A DNA stretch of 64,000 bases from Pictodentalium vernedei (taxonomy: Eukaryota > Mollusca > Scaphopoda > Dentaliida > Dentaliidae), in contig CM062294.1 in the NCBI GenBank assembly GCA_031216915.1, forward strand, positions 29,961,128 through 30,025,127, given 5' to 3'. Position numbers and translations under genes: made by a program. The notes beneath the pieces were generated by a model. It had not been told where the DNA came from and did not search any database. It worked only from the letters and a program-made list of their open reading frames with translations. This document shows positions 33,519 to 44,516 of the stretch, piece by piece (the first letter of the stretch is position 1; every line of letters starts with the position of its first letter).

Positions 33519-35038
33519 TACTCTCCCAAAAAAGAAAGTGTGCATGCTAAAAAATAACACTAAAAAAGATATATATCATTTTCATTCATGGAAATTTTAT
33601 TCAATCACAGATGAATCAATTTGTGATCAACACGAGAAATTTCATTACGCTACGACGAATACTCTTGGTGCCATGGAGAGTCAAAGACACTAAGGGTCAA
33701 ACACAAAAGTCACACACTCAATATCTGGTATGACCTCCGTCTGCATCGACTACTGCTGTGCATCTACGCCTCATGGAAGCGAACAAGTTAGCATGGAAGT
33801 GTTGTGGGATGTTGTTCCATATTCTGATAAGCTGTCTTTGGAGTTCCACAAGTGTTGACGGTGCATGGCGAAGCCGGCATAGCTGACGTTTCATTTCGTC
33901 CCATACGTGCTCAATGGATGAGATATCGGGCGAATTTGCAGGCCAGGGAAGAACATCCACTTGTTGTTGCTGCAGATACTGTTGAACAAAATGAGCTGCG
34001 TGGGGTCGGGCGTTGTCCTGCTGTAGAATGACGCCGGGGCCGTGATGTTGCAGGAATGGGACAACAACAGGTGTAAGCACTTCATCACGATATCTGGCTG
34101 CATTGAGATTGCCATCAATAATGACCAGCTCAGTTCTGTTACGGGCAGTGATGCCACCCCACACCATGAGAGACCCTCCCCCATAAAGTTTTGGCTCCAC
34201 GACACATGGATCTGCGTAGCGTTCGTTTCGACGTCTGTACACTCTCTGGCGGCCATCTGATGAAGAAAGATGGAAACGACATTCATCTGTGAATAAAACA
34301 CGTTGCCACCAGTGTAAGGGATGCCTGAGATATTGTCTACACCACTGCAGTCGAGCACGACGATGACGTAACGTCAAAATCGGACGAATTGCAGGTCTTC
34401 GAGGACGTAAGCCATATTCTCTCAACCGGTTGATTACTGTTTGATGACGTATCCGTCTCAGGTTAGGGATGTTCTTGGCCGTCGTCATTGCCGTTTGTTG
34501 CCGGTTCTGGAGATGGATGACACGGATATACCGATCTTGTGCAGGGGTGGTAACTCGGGGTCTCCCAGAGCGGGGTCGGTCTCGAACGTCATCATGTTTT
34601 GCATGTCGATGGACTAGCCTGTCTACAGTGTTACGGTGGCAGTTCAAATGCTGGGCAACCTCTCTGTGTGTTCTGCCAGCTCTAATCATACCCAGGGCAA
34701 GGAGACGTTGATTCATTGTCAATCTTGGCATGCTAATGTGGAGTCGTTTTAACAGCAGCGCAAGTTTGAATGTGAACGATAGGAAGGCCTTACTTTTGTG
34801 TTTAAATACCCAAGGATTCACACTGCTGCATGAATTTTCAGACCCTCCATGTGCAAAACATGCCTTTTCACAAACGTGCAGCACGTCATTTAACATTAAT
34901 GCAATTTTAACGGGGAAAGCTGTTTTTGTGTTCAATATAACTTATTCATGAACAGGTTAACACTTTTCACACCTACAAAATTATTTTTTTGGAGTTTGAT
35001 CAATTTCTGCAATGCACACTTTCTTTTTTGGGCGAGTA
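33519..35038 (-). mobile_element. Tc1-family DNA transposon, apparently intact
   Basis: TIRs CTCTCCCAAAAAAGAAAGTG (33521 onwards) and its complement ending at 35036 differ at one position over about 25 bp. They are bounded by TA. The 1.5 kb length, single transposase gene and TA target are typical of Tc1. It lies in the DNAJC7 B-C intron, transcribed in the same direction as the host gene. Intact TIRs and an uninterrupted transposase suggest recent activity. Confidence 0.85.
33718..34731 (-). CDS. Tc1-type transposase (DD34E)
   Basis: 337 residues when started at MPRLTMNQR (34731). The open frame runs on upstream to 34935, but that part lacks family similarity and Tc1 transposases normally begin close to this Met. 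Residues ~5-60 form paired-like helix-turn-helix DNA-binding segments (HREVAQHLNCHRNTVDRL). GRPR follows as the linker AT-hook-like motif. The catalytic triad is visible: FTDECRF, LQQDNARPH and SSIEHVWDE, with exactly 34 residues between the second Asp and the Glu. It cuts and pastes the surrounding 1.5 kb element at TA sites in the nucleus. The family usually has 340 residues, so this is full length, with no frameshift or stop. Confidence 0.9.
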   Translation of the reverse strand: MPRLTMNQRLLALGMIRAGRTHREVAQHLNCHRNTVDRLVHRHAKHDDVRDRPRSGRPRVTTPAQDRYIRVIHLQNRQQTAMTTAKNIPNLRRIRHQTVINRLREYGLRPRRPAIRPILTLRHRRARLQWCRQYLRHPLHWWQRVLFTDECRFHLSSSDGRQRVYRRRNERYADPCVVEPKLYGGGSLMVWGGITARNRTELVIIDGNLNAARYRDEVLTPVVVPFLQHHGPGVILQQDNARPHAAHFVQQYLQQQQVDVLPWPANSPDISSIEHVWDEMKRQLCRLRHAPSTLVELQRQLIRIWNNIPQHFHANLFASMRRRCTAVVDADGGHTRY

Positions 35039-35099
35039 TATTTCTCAACCTGAACTTACGTGGAGAAACATACTCATTAAATCAGCTGGAAATATTGTG

Positions 35100-35460
35100 C
35101 TTAAGGCCACACAAAATTGATCTTCTGTTTCTCAGGCCATTATTTTTAAAATTGAATGCTATTATTATTTCTTTGCCATCAAAAGTTTGTGTTCTTGGTT
35201 TATGTTTTAGGCCTCATAATCTATGGAATAGCATAGGTGGCGGTCTATTTTGTCCCTTGAGAGCAAGAAGGCTTTGCAATGCTAAAGCATTGCAAAGCCT
35301 TCTTGCACTCAAGGGACAATTTTTTTTAACTTGGGTAAAATATGAGACATAAACCATTTAATTTTATTTTTTTTAAGTTTGCATTCATTATAAAAAGAGC
35401 ACATGTGGCAGCCAAAAGGACCATGCAGGAGGGCCTGAGAAACAGATTTTTAATTTTTTT
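35100..35460. mobile_element. GGCCTGAGAAACAG-family foldback MITE
   Basis: Best preserved copy of the family. TIRs are CTGTTTCTCAGGCC (35127-35140) and GGCCTGAGAAACAG (35433-35446), with a central TTGCAATGCTAAAGCATTGCAA palindrome and the inner inverted boxes TGTCCCTTGAG/CTCAAGGGACA. Confidence 0.65.
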
Positions 35461-35483
35461 AGGTTAGAAGCATTTGTCTTTCA

Positions 35484-35641
35484 GGTACATCAAAGCTTTG
35501 ATGTTCTGAACTTTTGAACGGTCAGTGTAATAATCAAGATTGGTCGGCAGTTGCAAACTTGCGAAGTTCGTAACTGCCAACCAGTCTTGATTATTACACT
35601 GACCGTTCAAAAGTTCAGATCATCAAAGCTTTGAATGTACC
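35484..35641. mobile_element. Near-perfect foldback MITE
   Basis: The ~70 bp arms begin GGTACATCAAAGCTTTGATG and include GAACTTTTGAACGGTCAGTG and TAATCAAGA. They pair almost fully with the right half, around a small loop at TTGCAAACTTGCGAAG. Confidence 0.7.
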
Positions 35642-35705
35642 AAAAAGAGGATCATCTTCATTGTTTACTTGAGGTTGGTCAGCTAACTTGAACTTCATTT
35701 TTAAC

Positions 35706-35753
35706 GACTTTAAATGGGGGGGGGGGTAGGGGGTGGGGGGTGGGGGGGAGGGG
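35706..35753 (+). repeat. G-rich low-complexity tract
   Basis: Several runs of five to eleven Gs separated by one or two bases. It could form a G-quadruplex. Confidence 0.6.
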
Positions 35754-35759
35754 TCATCT

Positions 35760-36289
35760 AGGTATGATTAATTGATTATTATTGATTATTTGCGATGATT
35801 AATAGATTCCTAAATTAAAAAATTATGACAGCCCTAGTCACATTTAGATGTCACATACCGTAGTGTTTTGACATTATTAACGTTACTTTATCACGGACGA
35901 TATATTGTTACTCCAAGCAAAGCCGAGTAGTGTGTTGTGTCCCGATGTTGAACGCCATATGCCTGACGTCATGTCATGTTTTGACATTACTGATGTCACT
36001 TTACCCTAAGCAGGCATTTGTTCGACTAGTAGAAACTAAGTGTCCAGGTATTAATGGCAATGACTTTTGAATTATACTTGAACAAAGATTATTTTCAATT
36101 CAATTTAAGGTTTTATCCATAAAAAACTCTACATGAAATTAAAATAAAATAATAATTTCACTTCATTCTATAAAACTCAAGGACATGGTAGGGACAGAAA
36201 AATGATATGGGAATATAGAGCAGGCCAACCTATTCCTATAACCCTTCTCCAATATGTAGTGGGTGATAATTAACAGCTAACTATGAAGT
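35760..36289. other. Intronic DNA, nothing recognised
   Basis: AT-rich sequence between the G-rich tract and a minisatellite. No exon, ORF or complete repeat element was recognised. Confidence 0.5.
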
Positions 36290-36970
36290 AAAAAGTGTTG
36301 GAGAAATAAAACATGTATGAAATATAAAAGCCATAGTATGCCGGTGGTAGTCTCAACTCATGTACATGTACAACATAACAAGTCAGAATTCTTTATGTCC
36401 ACACTTGCAAAAATAGTCTAACATTGCTTTAAAAAACTGTTGACTTATATTGATGCATGTAACACATATATGAAATATAAAAGCCACAGCATACTGGTGG
36501 TAGCCTCCACTCATGTACAGCAAAACAGGTCAGAAATATTCTAAGTCCACACTTAAAATAAATCAAACATCGCATTAAAAAAGTTCAAAATCTGCAGAAA
36601 ATGACCAGTCAATTGGAAGGGTTAAAGTTGACTTTAATTTATGCATGTAACATATACATACAATATAAAAGCCACAACATACCGGTGGTAGCCTCCACTG
36701 ATGTACATGAATAGCATAACAGATCATAAGTCCACATTCACAAAAAAGTCTAACATCGCATTCAAAAACTCCAAAATCTGCAAAAAATGTCCGGTCAAGG
36801 GTTAATGTCATCTTATATTGATGCATGTAACACATATATGAAATATAAAAAGCTACAGCATACCGGTGGTATCCACTCACATATAGCAAAAACAGGTCAG
36901 AAATTTTCCACACTTACAAGAAAAGTCTAACATTGCAAAAACACTCTAAAAATCAAAAAAATATCACTGG
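36290..36970. repeat. ~180 bp minisatellite, about four units
   Basis: AAATATAAAAGCCA, a CATACCGGTGGTAGCCTCCA-type block, AGTCCACAC, ATCGCATT, AAATCTGCA and TTGATGCATGTAACA recur in the same order at about 36310, 36472, 36655 and 36835. Confidence 0.65.
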
Positions 36971-37377
36971 GTAAGTGTCTGTGAGTAACTGTAATGTTGC
37001 AAGTTAGCCGTAGAAACAGTATGAGGTGCATAGTAACAGGTGTGAAAGTCAAAGTGGACTCTTACAATAACTTTAACACAAGTGTTGACGTCGACGCTCC
37101 TCAGGCTATGACATAAACTCACACAACTTTGTTGGTGAGCAAAAAAGCGGAGTTGGGTCAAGGTTTAACATGTGTTATCAGTATACAACAGATGTTCAAG
37201 CATGTGGTTCCCAGGACACTGATAGTAAGAATGGATTCTCGCAAAAATTTTCGTGAGAATCCAAATGGATTCTCCAAATTTGATGAAATATAAGCCCTGT
37301 GTATACTAAGATACAGTGACAGATATGTCTTTGGAATTACTTTTTTTCCCCCTTTATTTCACACCGGACACATCCAG

Positions 37378-37512
37378 AATATCAGGCAATGGAAAGGCTC
37401 CCAAATCCAAATTTATTTCAAACAACTCCTGGTCTAATCTCATTGGACGAGAGGGACACACCCAATATTAATATGCTAAGATTTGGTTCTTCTTCGTACC
37501 CTATTGATTCAG
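37378..37512 (+). CDS. Possible plus-strand exon of an unknown gene
   Basis: A pyrimidine-rich tract (TTTTTTTCCCCCTTTATTTC) leads to CATCCAG, and the segment ends TTCAG|GTAAGC, a strong donor. The frame giving MERLPNPNLFQTTPG and onwards to SSSYPIDS is open for 44 codons with split codons at both ends. Composition looks protein-like, but I recognise no family and no partner exon. It lies antisense in the DNAJC7 B-C intron. It could be a captured exon or chance. Confidence 0.25.
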
Positions 37513-37824
37513 GTAAGCTACATAGCTCATTAGTATGTACAGAAAAGATCCAGTTGCTCCCCCATATAAAAACATTTTGAACCTGGATATAAGTTTACAA
37601 AGAAAATTTGTTTCAGTTTTGTAACTTTCTCTACATAATACACACTTTGACATAAAAAATGCCAAGTAAGATTACTTTTTGTGAATGGCAGTTGTTTTAT
37701 TACCAGGCCTTAATAATAAGTTTGTAGATGAGGAAAAAAGAAAAACTGCAGCTCCTCGAAGAACATGGTATTTTTTTATTTCTAGCTGGACTTTGCATTA
37801 GTGTGATTGACAGAATCTTGGCTC

Positions 37825-38141
37825 TACAGTTAAAACTAGAAGTCCTGTCATGAACTGTGCCCTCATCTAGACTAAATGGTGTGTAGGAATTGTGTGCAAT
37901 TGCCATATCGAAAGGCATAAAAGAAAGGCAGGTTCTCCTGGTTACTCATAGCAAATGCAGGCAATGTTTCTGCCTATGGACCTCCGAGTTACCCGGATGT
38001 CCATTAGCTGAAACATTGCTTGTGCACAGGCCATATGTAAAGAATTTGATAGCCTTACTATGGTCATAACGCGTAGATTAACGTGCAGATCGACATGCTA
38101 TTTGTGCACATTTCATGACAGGACTTCTAGATTTAACTGTA
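37825..38141. mobile_element. CAGTTAAAACT-type foldback MITE
   Basis: TA-flanked, with TIRs CAGTTAAAACTAGAAGTCCT and its complement, arms pairing inwards to a centre around CCTCCGAGTTACCCGGATG. TA duplication and CAGT termini suggest mobilisation by a Tc1/mariner-type transposase. Other intact copies are at 42678, 44169 and 52264. Confidence 0.75.
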
Positions 38142-38569
38142 GGAGAGGTTCATTATGGGAACTGCGACTCAGCATTATTGAAAGGAATTTTTACTCACCT
38201 CAATGAATGATCTAATTCAAAATTCAAATTAAATAAAATTTTAAAAAAAAAGTGATCAGCAATGAACACAACCTGTTTTGTCATCCACAGTTTTAGACAC
38301 AAGACTTCTTAAATTACTCAAAATGAAAATATACAGTACAGCAGTGCAGAAATAGCCGTACAAAAATCAACTCTCCTTGAACTTGGTAGGTTTTTTTTAT
38401 TCCACTGATTTTAATTCCTCGTGTTGTTCTTTGTGATTAGCTTCTAAATGTTGGCACCAATTTGTTGTGTTGCCAAGTTCTGCTGAATACGTGTTCAAAC
38501 AAGTTGTAATGCGTGTAATGAGCATTCATTTTTATATGTTATAAGAGTTGTTGTTATTGAACACCATGA

Positions 38570-38783
38570 TTAACCCTCTGCACTCTGATGTTTAAAAATA
38601 AAAATTTCAAGTTACAAATATTTCCCATAATGCACTTCATAATTTAACCAATTCAGTCTTGTTTGACAGAGCTCATTGAGCTCTGTCAAACAAGACTGAA
38701 TTGGTTAAATTCCTAGGTGCATTATGGGAAACATTTGATGTCAGAAGTATTCGTATTTTTGACATCAGTGTGCAGAGGGTTAA
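38570..38783. mobile_element. piggyBac-like foldback MITE
   Basis: TTAACCCTCTGCACTCTGATGT and its complement (ACATCAGTGTGCAGAGGGTTAA) are the ends, with duplicated TTAA. The centre is an excellent palindrome, TTTGACAGAGCTC|ATT|GAGCTCTGTCAAA. Also conserved are GCACTTCATAAT/GGTGCATTATG arms. Confidence 0.7.
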
Positions 38784-39895
38784 AGCCACAAATGGGGCAC
38801 CTGAGTAGGTTGCACATACATGTGACTGATGGGCAATTTTGGCCCCAATGGGTGCAGAGCTTGAGAACAAGTGCTAAACTTAAAAAGACATTATGCCGAA
38901 CTAACAATAAACTGATGAGAATTATTGTCTAAACTTTAAAAAAAATTCAAATGCAAGTGACGGCCTAGTGATACCCAAATCAGCAAAAACTGAAACTACA
39001 GTAAACTCAAGGTTAAGTCGGTCATTTTTTTTCATACTCACGTCGAGAAAAGAAACTGAGTAAACGTTTGGTACAACCGTCCACCTCTACTTCTAAACAT
39101 ACCTTATGACCACAACAAATTTCTAATAATTCTATATTTATCATACATACCACTGGCCCATATATGTTGTCACTCTATTCATTAGAATTCAGGTTAAATG
39201 TTAATTTAGAGCCCACCCTCCACATCATCCCACCCCAAAAATTAAGCCAATGTACCAAAAAACCTACTGGAGTCCAGGAAAGACCTCAATACATAGCATA
39301 TGTGCAAAGCCAAGGAAGTGTCCTCAGTTCTCACCAATAATCATTCTTTTGTAATGCTTGCTCAGTGTAAATAGTTCTAAGCGGGGCAGTGTAAGTGAAT
39401 AGCTCAGAGGAGGACACCTCCTGTCTGGGCCAGTGGTGAGTATGATAAATACAGAAATATTGACAAAAACAGAGTCAAGACAAGCCATTAGTCACATATA
39501 AAGGTTAGGCTGATAAAAAGGGTTCATCCAGGCATTTTGAATTACCGGTAATAGATACTGTGCTGCAGACAGCAATTAAGTTACTCCAATTTTGAGAGCA
39601 GATGCATCAGGCCTTCAGATTACCCCAATTTCAAACCATTTATACCAAGAGAAGGTGTGAAGACATCAGGAAAAATATAGAAATTCTCTCTGCCTCTTCT
39701 ACATTTAAGAGTAACTTCCATCATAATATGGCCGTAGAAACAAAAAGAAAGGCATGGCAATAAAACATAACAGGATAAGGCTGTTATTTCTGGTTTTAAT
39801 GTCCTCAAATTAGGGCAAAAGGGTGTGCCCAAAATAAATGAATTTAAGGGCCAGTATATTCAGTGAAGAAATGGTATTTTTATCAAGTGACATAC

Positions 39896-40020
39896 CTTTG
39901 CAAATGATGGATCTATGCTGATTGACTGTCTGGCATCTTCTAAGGCATCTTGGTATTTGTTTATCATCATATAAGCTGCAGCTCTATTTCCATAATAGGA
40001 TGCTTGAGCGGGACAGGCAT
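39896..40020 (-). CDS. DNAJC7: DNAJC7 (TPR2) exon B
   Basis: 125 bp with a TTTCTATTCAG acceptor and an AAG|GTATGT donor. It completes the codon split after exon A (A|AT, Asn) and encodes 41 further residues, ACPAQASYYGNRAAAYMMIN then KYQDALEDARQSISIDPSFAK. ASYYGNRAA is the hallmark of the second TPR in DNAJC7. The phase-1 entry and phase-0 exit match exons A and C. Confidence 0.92.
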
Positions 40021-40445
40021 CTGAATAGAAACAAAAATTTAATAGCAACGCTTCTTTTTTATTATTGGCTCCACAAGTGGGTCATCACCTTTTAAGGTCT
40101 GGGAGAATACACCATTTCATGTTTCTTCCTCATCCATTGAAAGACCAGATTATTGCAACATTTTTGCCAAATTGCTATGGCAATCTAGCAATATGAGACA
40201 ATAGTGCTATTAAGGGTAACAGTTTGACTAATGGTACATTTTCTTATGGACTGTTCCGTATATTAGTCTGGCCAAAAAACCTCGAAAATAATGAAACGTG
40301 TCAAGTAGTGTCCAGCTAAGATATTTTTTGGCCCAAATGATGCAGTTATTTGTCAGTTATAAAAATAGGTTGGTGCCACCCTGGCAACTTTTTTTGCAGC
40401 AGGTTAAATTGGGGTGTGGTCTAATAAGAATAGAAACACCCTACA

Positions 40446-40655
40446 GTACAAGTCAAAATAAGTTGTAGGATAATCACTATAAACTATGTATCTTTCTCTT
40501 TCTATACTGATAAGGCCAGAAGCCGACATCATTTTCTGGAAAGCTCTCACCGAGAGCTTTCCAGAAAATGATGTCAGATTCTGATCTTATCAGTGCAGGA
40601 GCAGCAGTATACTTAGTTCATTGTGGTTATGCTACAACTTATTTTGACTGTTATT
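40446..40655. mobile_element. Foldback MITE
   Basis: TIRs AGTCAAAATAAGTTGTAG and CTACAACTTATTTTGACT frame a long inner stem TCATTTTCTGGAAAGCTCTC|ACC|GAGAGCTTTCCAGAAAATGA. GTAC occurs just outside both ends. Confidence 0.7.
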
Positions 40656-41102
40656 GTAAGTACTGAAAAATGATTGATTCCTTCCTTCTTTCAGATAAGT
40701 GTTAATGCAGAACTGAAAAATAATCTTCCAACAAACCGTCATATGGGTTTACTAAATTGCAACAGGTGCAGTGCATGTAAAATCAAAAGGGTATGATGGG
40801 GGTGGAGGTAGGGGGATGAGGTATGCCAATATGCTGTGATTAAGCATGTCGCCATCACAATTTACCGGTATATTGTGCACAGCCATTTAACTGGCTCAAT
40901 GTTCAATTTTTAGCTAACTGTGCCTAATATTTTTTATGCAATTGGCCAACATAGTCTTGTTCAAAAAAGTTATATTGTTTTATTGTTCCAGGCATTCTCC
41001 AGGAAACTGAAACAATACAGCATTTAAGAAAAAGGAAATTGGAGAAAAGCTTTAAGAGCAATTATTTATGTACAATATTCTAAACTAATAACATTCTGAA
41101 TT

Positions 41103-41321
41103 AAGGCCTAAAAAATAAATCTGTTTCTCAGGCCCTCCCACATGGCCCTTTTGGCTGCCGCATACTCTCTTTTTATAACCAATCCAAACTGAAAAAAATC
41201 AAAATCAAATGGTTTATGTCTGATATTTTATCCAAGTTAATAAAATTGGCCCTTGAGTGCAAGAAGGTTTTGCAATGCTTTAGCATTGCAAAGCCTGCTT
41301 GCACTCAAGAGCAATTAAACC
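41103..41321. mobile_element. GGCCTGAGAAACAG-family MITE, right half lost
   Basis: The left TIR (CTGTTTCTCAGGCC), TGGCCCTTTTGGCTGCCGCA and the central palindrome are present. The sequence then switches at about 41322 to the ATCGG-repeat element. Confidence 0.55.
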
Positions 41322-41440
41322 CCAGTAGTGATGAGCCGATTATCGGCATGGGTTATCGGTATCGGCCGATGAATGGCTTATCGGCCGGGTATCGGTATCG
41401 GCAAAAAATGCCAATTCTGCCGATATTGGCAGCCGATATG
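41322..41440. repeat. CAGTAGTGATG...TATCGGTATCGGC repeat, probable hAT terminus
   Basis: CAGTAGTGATGAGCCGATTA is followed by multiple ATCGG/CCGAT units that fold on themselves. Such ATCGG-rich ends occur on hAT-type transposons in many animals. No second end or transposase was found. Confidence 0.4.
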
Positions 41441-42261
41441 TCTTTTTTTTTCCAAATCAAGTTCTCAGGCAAATAATAATGAATAATCTCAACTAAATAG
41501 TACTAGTTACTCAGATTAGGGCTTTTTAGAAAACGTATTTTGGGGGTATCACCCAAATTAAACCCACCCCATATTTCTCTGAATTAAAGTTTTGACTTCC
41601 GGTTCCGGTGAAGCATTCTTCAACACACAGGGCATCACGAAAATGTGCACAAAAATTTCAATCGTTCAATCAAAATAAAATTATGTGAATGTGTTTTGGA
41701 GTTGTTTTTTTGTCAATTTAATCTTTTCACATTTTCAGCAAAAAAAAATAAAATTACCAAACTACATACTTTCGTGTTATTTATTATTGTCAGCCCTTGT
41801 GTTCATCAACTTTATGTTGAAGACAAATGGGAAATTCTCAGTTCTTAAATTATTAATGACAGCGTGTTCAGTGACCGAAATTGTTCATGTTATTACTGTA
41901 AAAAATGAGTTGAGAAATTACCTGATGTGATCTCTGCAAAAATAGCTACTCCAAAATAAATATGATTTAATACCCTGAGTTGTAATATCCAGTTTGATCC
42001 ATGCTACATGAAAGGCTGTTTTGGAAACAAAACAAGGGAAAGCCAAAGCCATATTCTTTACAACAATAGGGACACATTATGTACATCAGGGCGTGTAATT
42101 TCTGAAACCCACCACAAGGCTATCTCAAGAAGCCATCCTCGGTAGTATTTTTGCTGTGGATATTTTTTGTTTCCTCAGCATTTTCCTCAGCGCTGCTGAT
42201 TGCTGAGGATGAATTACCAGGGCTGCACAAGATCACCGTTTACACGTAAGCGTGTACTTAC

Positions 42262-42359
42262 TAATGGCACTTGTATAAAATGCTACAGCTTCCTGGTAAT
42301 CTTTATTCTTGTAATAAACATTTCCTTGCTCCTTGAGTTTCTCTGCCATTTCTGCTAAC
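42262..42359 (-). CDS. DNAJC7: DNAJC7 (TPR2) exon A
   Basis: 98 bp after a TTTGTTTTGCAG acceptor, ending ATTA|GTAAGT. It contributes one base of a split codon, then 32 residues (LAEMAEKLKEQGNVYYKNKD then YQEAVAFYTSAI). KEQGN..Y..KDY.EA is the first TPR of the DNAJC7 co-chaperone, which binds HSP70 and HSP90 through its TPRs and stimulates HSP70 through a C-terminal J domain in cytosol and nucleus. The preceding N-terminal exon, expected at higher coordinates, was not identified; it is short and poorly conserved in the family. The other four exons follow in phase on the minus strand. Confidence 0.88.
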
Positions 42360-42509
42360 CTGCAAAACAAACATATGCATTATTATCTACATCTATACTA
42401 TACTATATTTTAGAATGTCTGTATGTCTGTCTGTCTGTCCGCTATAGAAATGAATATGGGGCCACCCCGAGTGTCCAAAATGGCCGAGTGTCCAAAATGG
42501 GTCTACTAG

Positions 42510-43069
42510 CAAGCCAGGAAATAAGCAATCTGTCATTTGCAGAATGAGGTTCCCAGGAAGTGAATTTGCTGATGCTATCCCATACAGTGGGCTAATTTAT
42601 CCTCTGGGTACCTGTTTCTGTTTAAGCCTGAGACCTTGATTCCAATTGAGAATCACAGAGGGTAAATTTAGTGATGCTACAGTTAAAACTAGAAGTCCTG
42701 TCATGAAATGCTCACAAATAGCACGTTGATATGCGCGTTAATGTACGCGTTATGGCCCAAGTAAAGCTATCACATATGGCCTGTGCACAAGCAATGTTTC
42801 AGCAAATGGACCTCCGGGTAACCCGGAGGTCCATTGGCAGAAACATTGCATGTGTTTGCTATGAGTAACCAGGAGAACCTGCGGTGCTTTGGATGCCATT
42901 CGGTGTGGCAATTGCGCGCAATTCAAATGCGCAATTAAGCCTAGATACGCGCACTATTCGTGACAGGACTTCTAGTTTTAACTGTACCCTGCTATGCAGG
43001 GTAGCATCACCAAATTCACCCTCTGGGAGCCTCATTCTACAGATTACAGTCTGATTTTTTCCAGGCTTG
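42510..43069. mobile_element. hAT-like palindromic MITE carrying a nested MITE
   Basis: The ends are CAAGCCAGGAAATAAGC and CCAGGCTTG, flanked by the 8 bp TCTACTAG (42502-42509 and 43070-43077). It is the same family as 14932-15184. The nested element at 42678-42986 is inserted at the central TA: GATGCTA|CCCTGC is intact in the paralogue. Confidence 0.65.
42678..42986. mobile_element. CAGTTAAAACT-type MITE nested in hAT-like MITE
   Basis: TA-flanked, with complete TIRs (CAGTTAAAACTAGAAGTCCT) and an almost perfect centre around GGACCTCCGGGTAACCCGG. The arms contain GCGCGCAATT and ACGCGTTATGGC-type blocks common to all copies. Confidence 0.8.
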
Positions 43070-43075
43070 TCTACT

Positions 43076-43490
43076 AGGGGTACTTTTTTGTGGTGGAGGT
43101 CATCGTCAGGTTTAAAAAAAAGTGTGTTGGGTGGGGGTGTACGGGGGGCATCAAAAGTTATGACCAAATTTTTTTTTACCGATATATGTCTTCAAAGGGG
43201 TCTGCTAGGGGTACGTTTTTAATCAGGAATCTAATGGTGAGGTTAAAAAAAGTATTGGCTGCAGGTGGGGGTGTAGAGGGGCACCAAAACTTATGACCAA
43301 AATTTTTCTCACCGATATAGGTCTTCAAAGGGGTCTACTAGGGGTAATGTTTTACCAGGAATCTAATGGTGAGGTTTAAAAAAGTGCTGGGGTGGGGTGG
43401 GGGTGGGGGTGTAGAGGGGCACCGACAGTTACGACCAAAATTTTTCTCACCGATATAGGTCTTCAAAGAGGTCTACTAGGGGTAATTTTA
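43076..43490. repeat. ~125 bp minisatellite, three units
   Basis: GTCTACTAGGGGTA, GGTGAGGTTTAAAAAAGTG, a GTGGGGGTGTAGAGGGGCACC block, ATGACCAAAATTTTTCTCACC and GATATAGGTCTTCAAAGGGG recur. The TCTACTAG flanking the neighbouring hAT-like MITE belongs to this unit. Confidence 0.7.
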
Positions 43491-44168
43491 ATAATCTCTT
43501 CAGCCCTGCTAGTTCATAATAAAAAAAAACATGCAAGATCGTGAAATAAAGAATTTTAACCATCTTAGTGTTGGAAAACCACATTCCTTGCTACAGAACA
43601 GTCAACATGGACTGGTCATAATCCATGTGTGCGTTTACCAGGTAATAAAAATCATCAGTGCTGCTCGGCAAAATGTTAATGAAGCACCAGGCGTAATCCA
43701 TGCATGGGCAGTTATACACTACTGCGCAAGTGACCATTACATGAATATCCCAGGTCCATGATATCTTCACTCAAGATCTAAGAGAAGTCGCCGACTAATA
43801 TTGGCAATTGTTTCTCGAGTCAATGTCCGACATGATATTAAAATCGCCGCGATTCTCGATCAAACAGATTACAGCAGTAATTAATTTCTAGGGCACCTGA
43901 TCGAAAAGGATGTACTTATTGTCATATTTTACATGACTCTCACATTTTTGTGGTCAAAATACATTTATAACTCAACAATCTCAACTCAACGAAATGACGT
44001 TGGCCTTACCATTACCAACACTCATAAATTATTTACGTTTTTAATCAGTTAGAATATTTTTTTAAAAATTTGGACAAATTGCAACATTCCAACACAAACG
44101 TACAAAAATTTGATTCAGAAAATTATTGATGACTGGTTATCATTCTGACATTCTGTGACATCAACATG

Positions 44169-44486
44169 TATAGTTAAAACTAGAAGTCCTGTCATGAATT
44201 GTGCGCTTATCTTGACACAATTTCGCACAAGAACTGCGTGCAATTTTCCTATTGAAAATACCCAAATTACCATAGAGTCTTGCCATTACTCACAGCAAAC
44301 ACAAGCAATGTTTCAGCCAATGGACCTCCGGGTTAAACCTGGAAGTCCATTGGCTGAACCATTGCTTGTGCATAGGTTGCGTAGAGAATTTGAAAGCCTT
44401 TCCATATGACCTAACCAGCCGATAAACACGCTAAATGGCGAGGTGTTTGCGCGCAATTGATGACAGGACTTCTAGTTTTAACTGTA
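44169..44486. mobile_element. CAGTTAAAACT-type foldback MITE
   Basis: TA-flanked. The left TIR begins TAGTTAAAACTAGAAG (first C changed to T) and the right is intact. The centre is AATGGACCTCCGGGTTAAACC. Confidence 0.75.
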
Positions 44487-44516
44487 GTAGTTTATTTGGT
44501 CTAATCTATTTCACAA

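Noticed and set aside
34732..34935. N-terminal 68-residue extension of the Tc1 transposase
   Set aside because: It has no family similarity and lies in the usual 5' untranslated part; MPRLT fits the start of Tc1 transposases.
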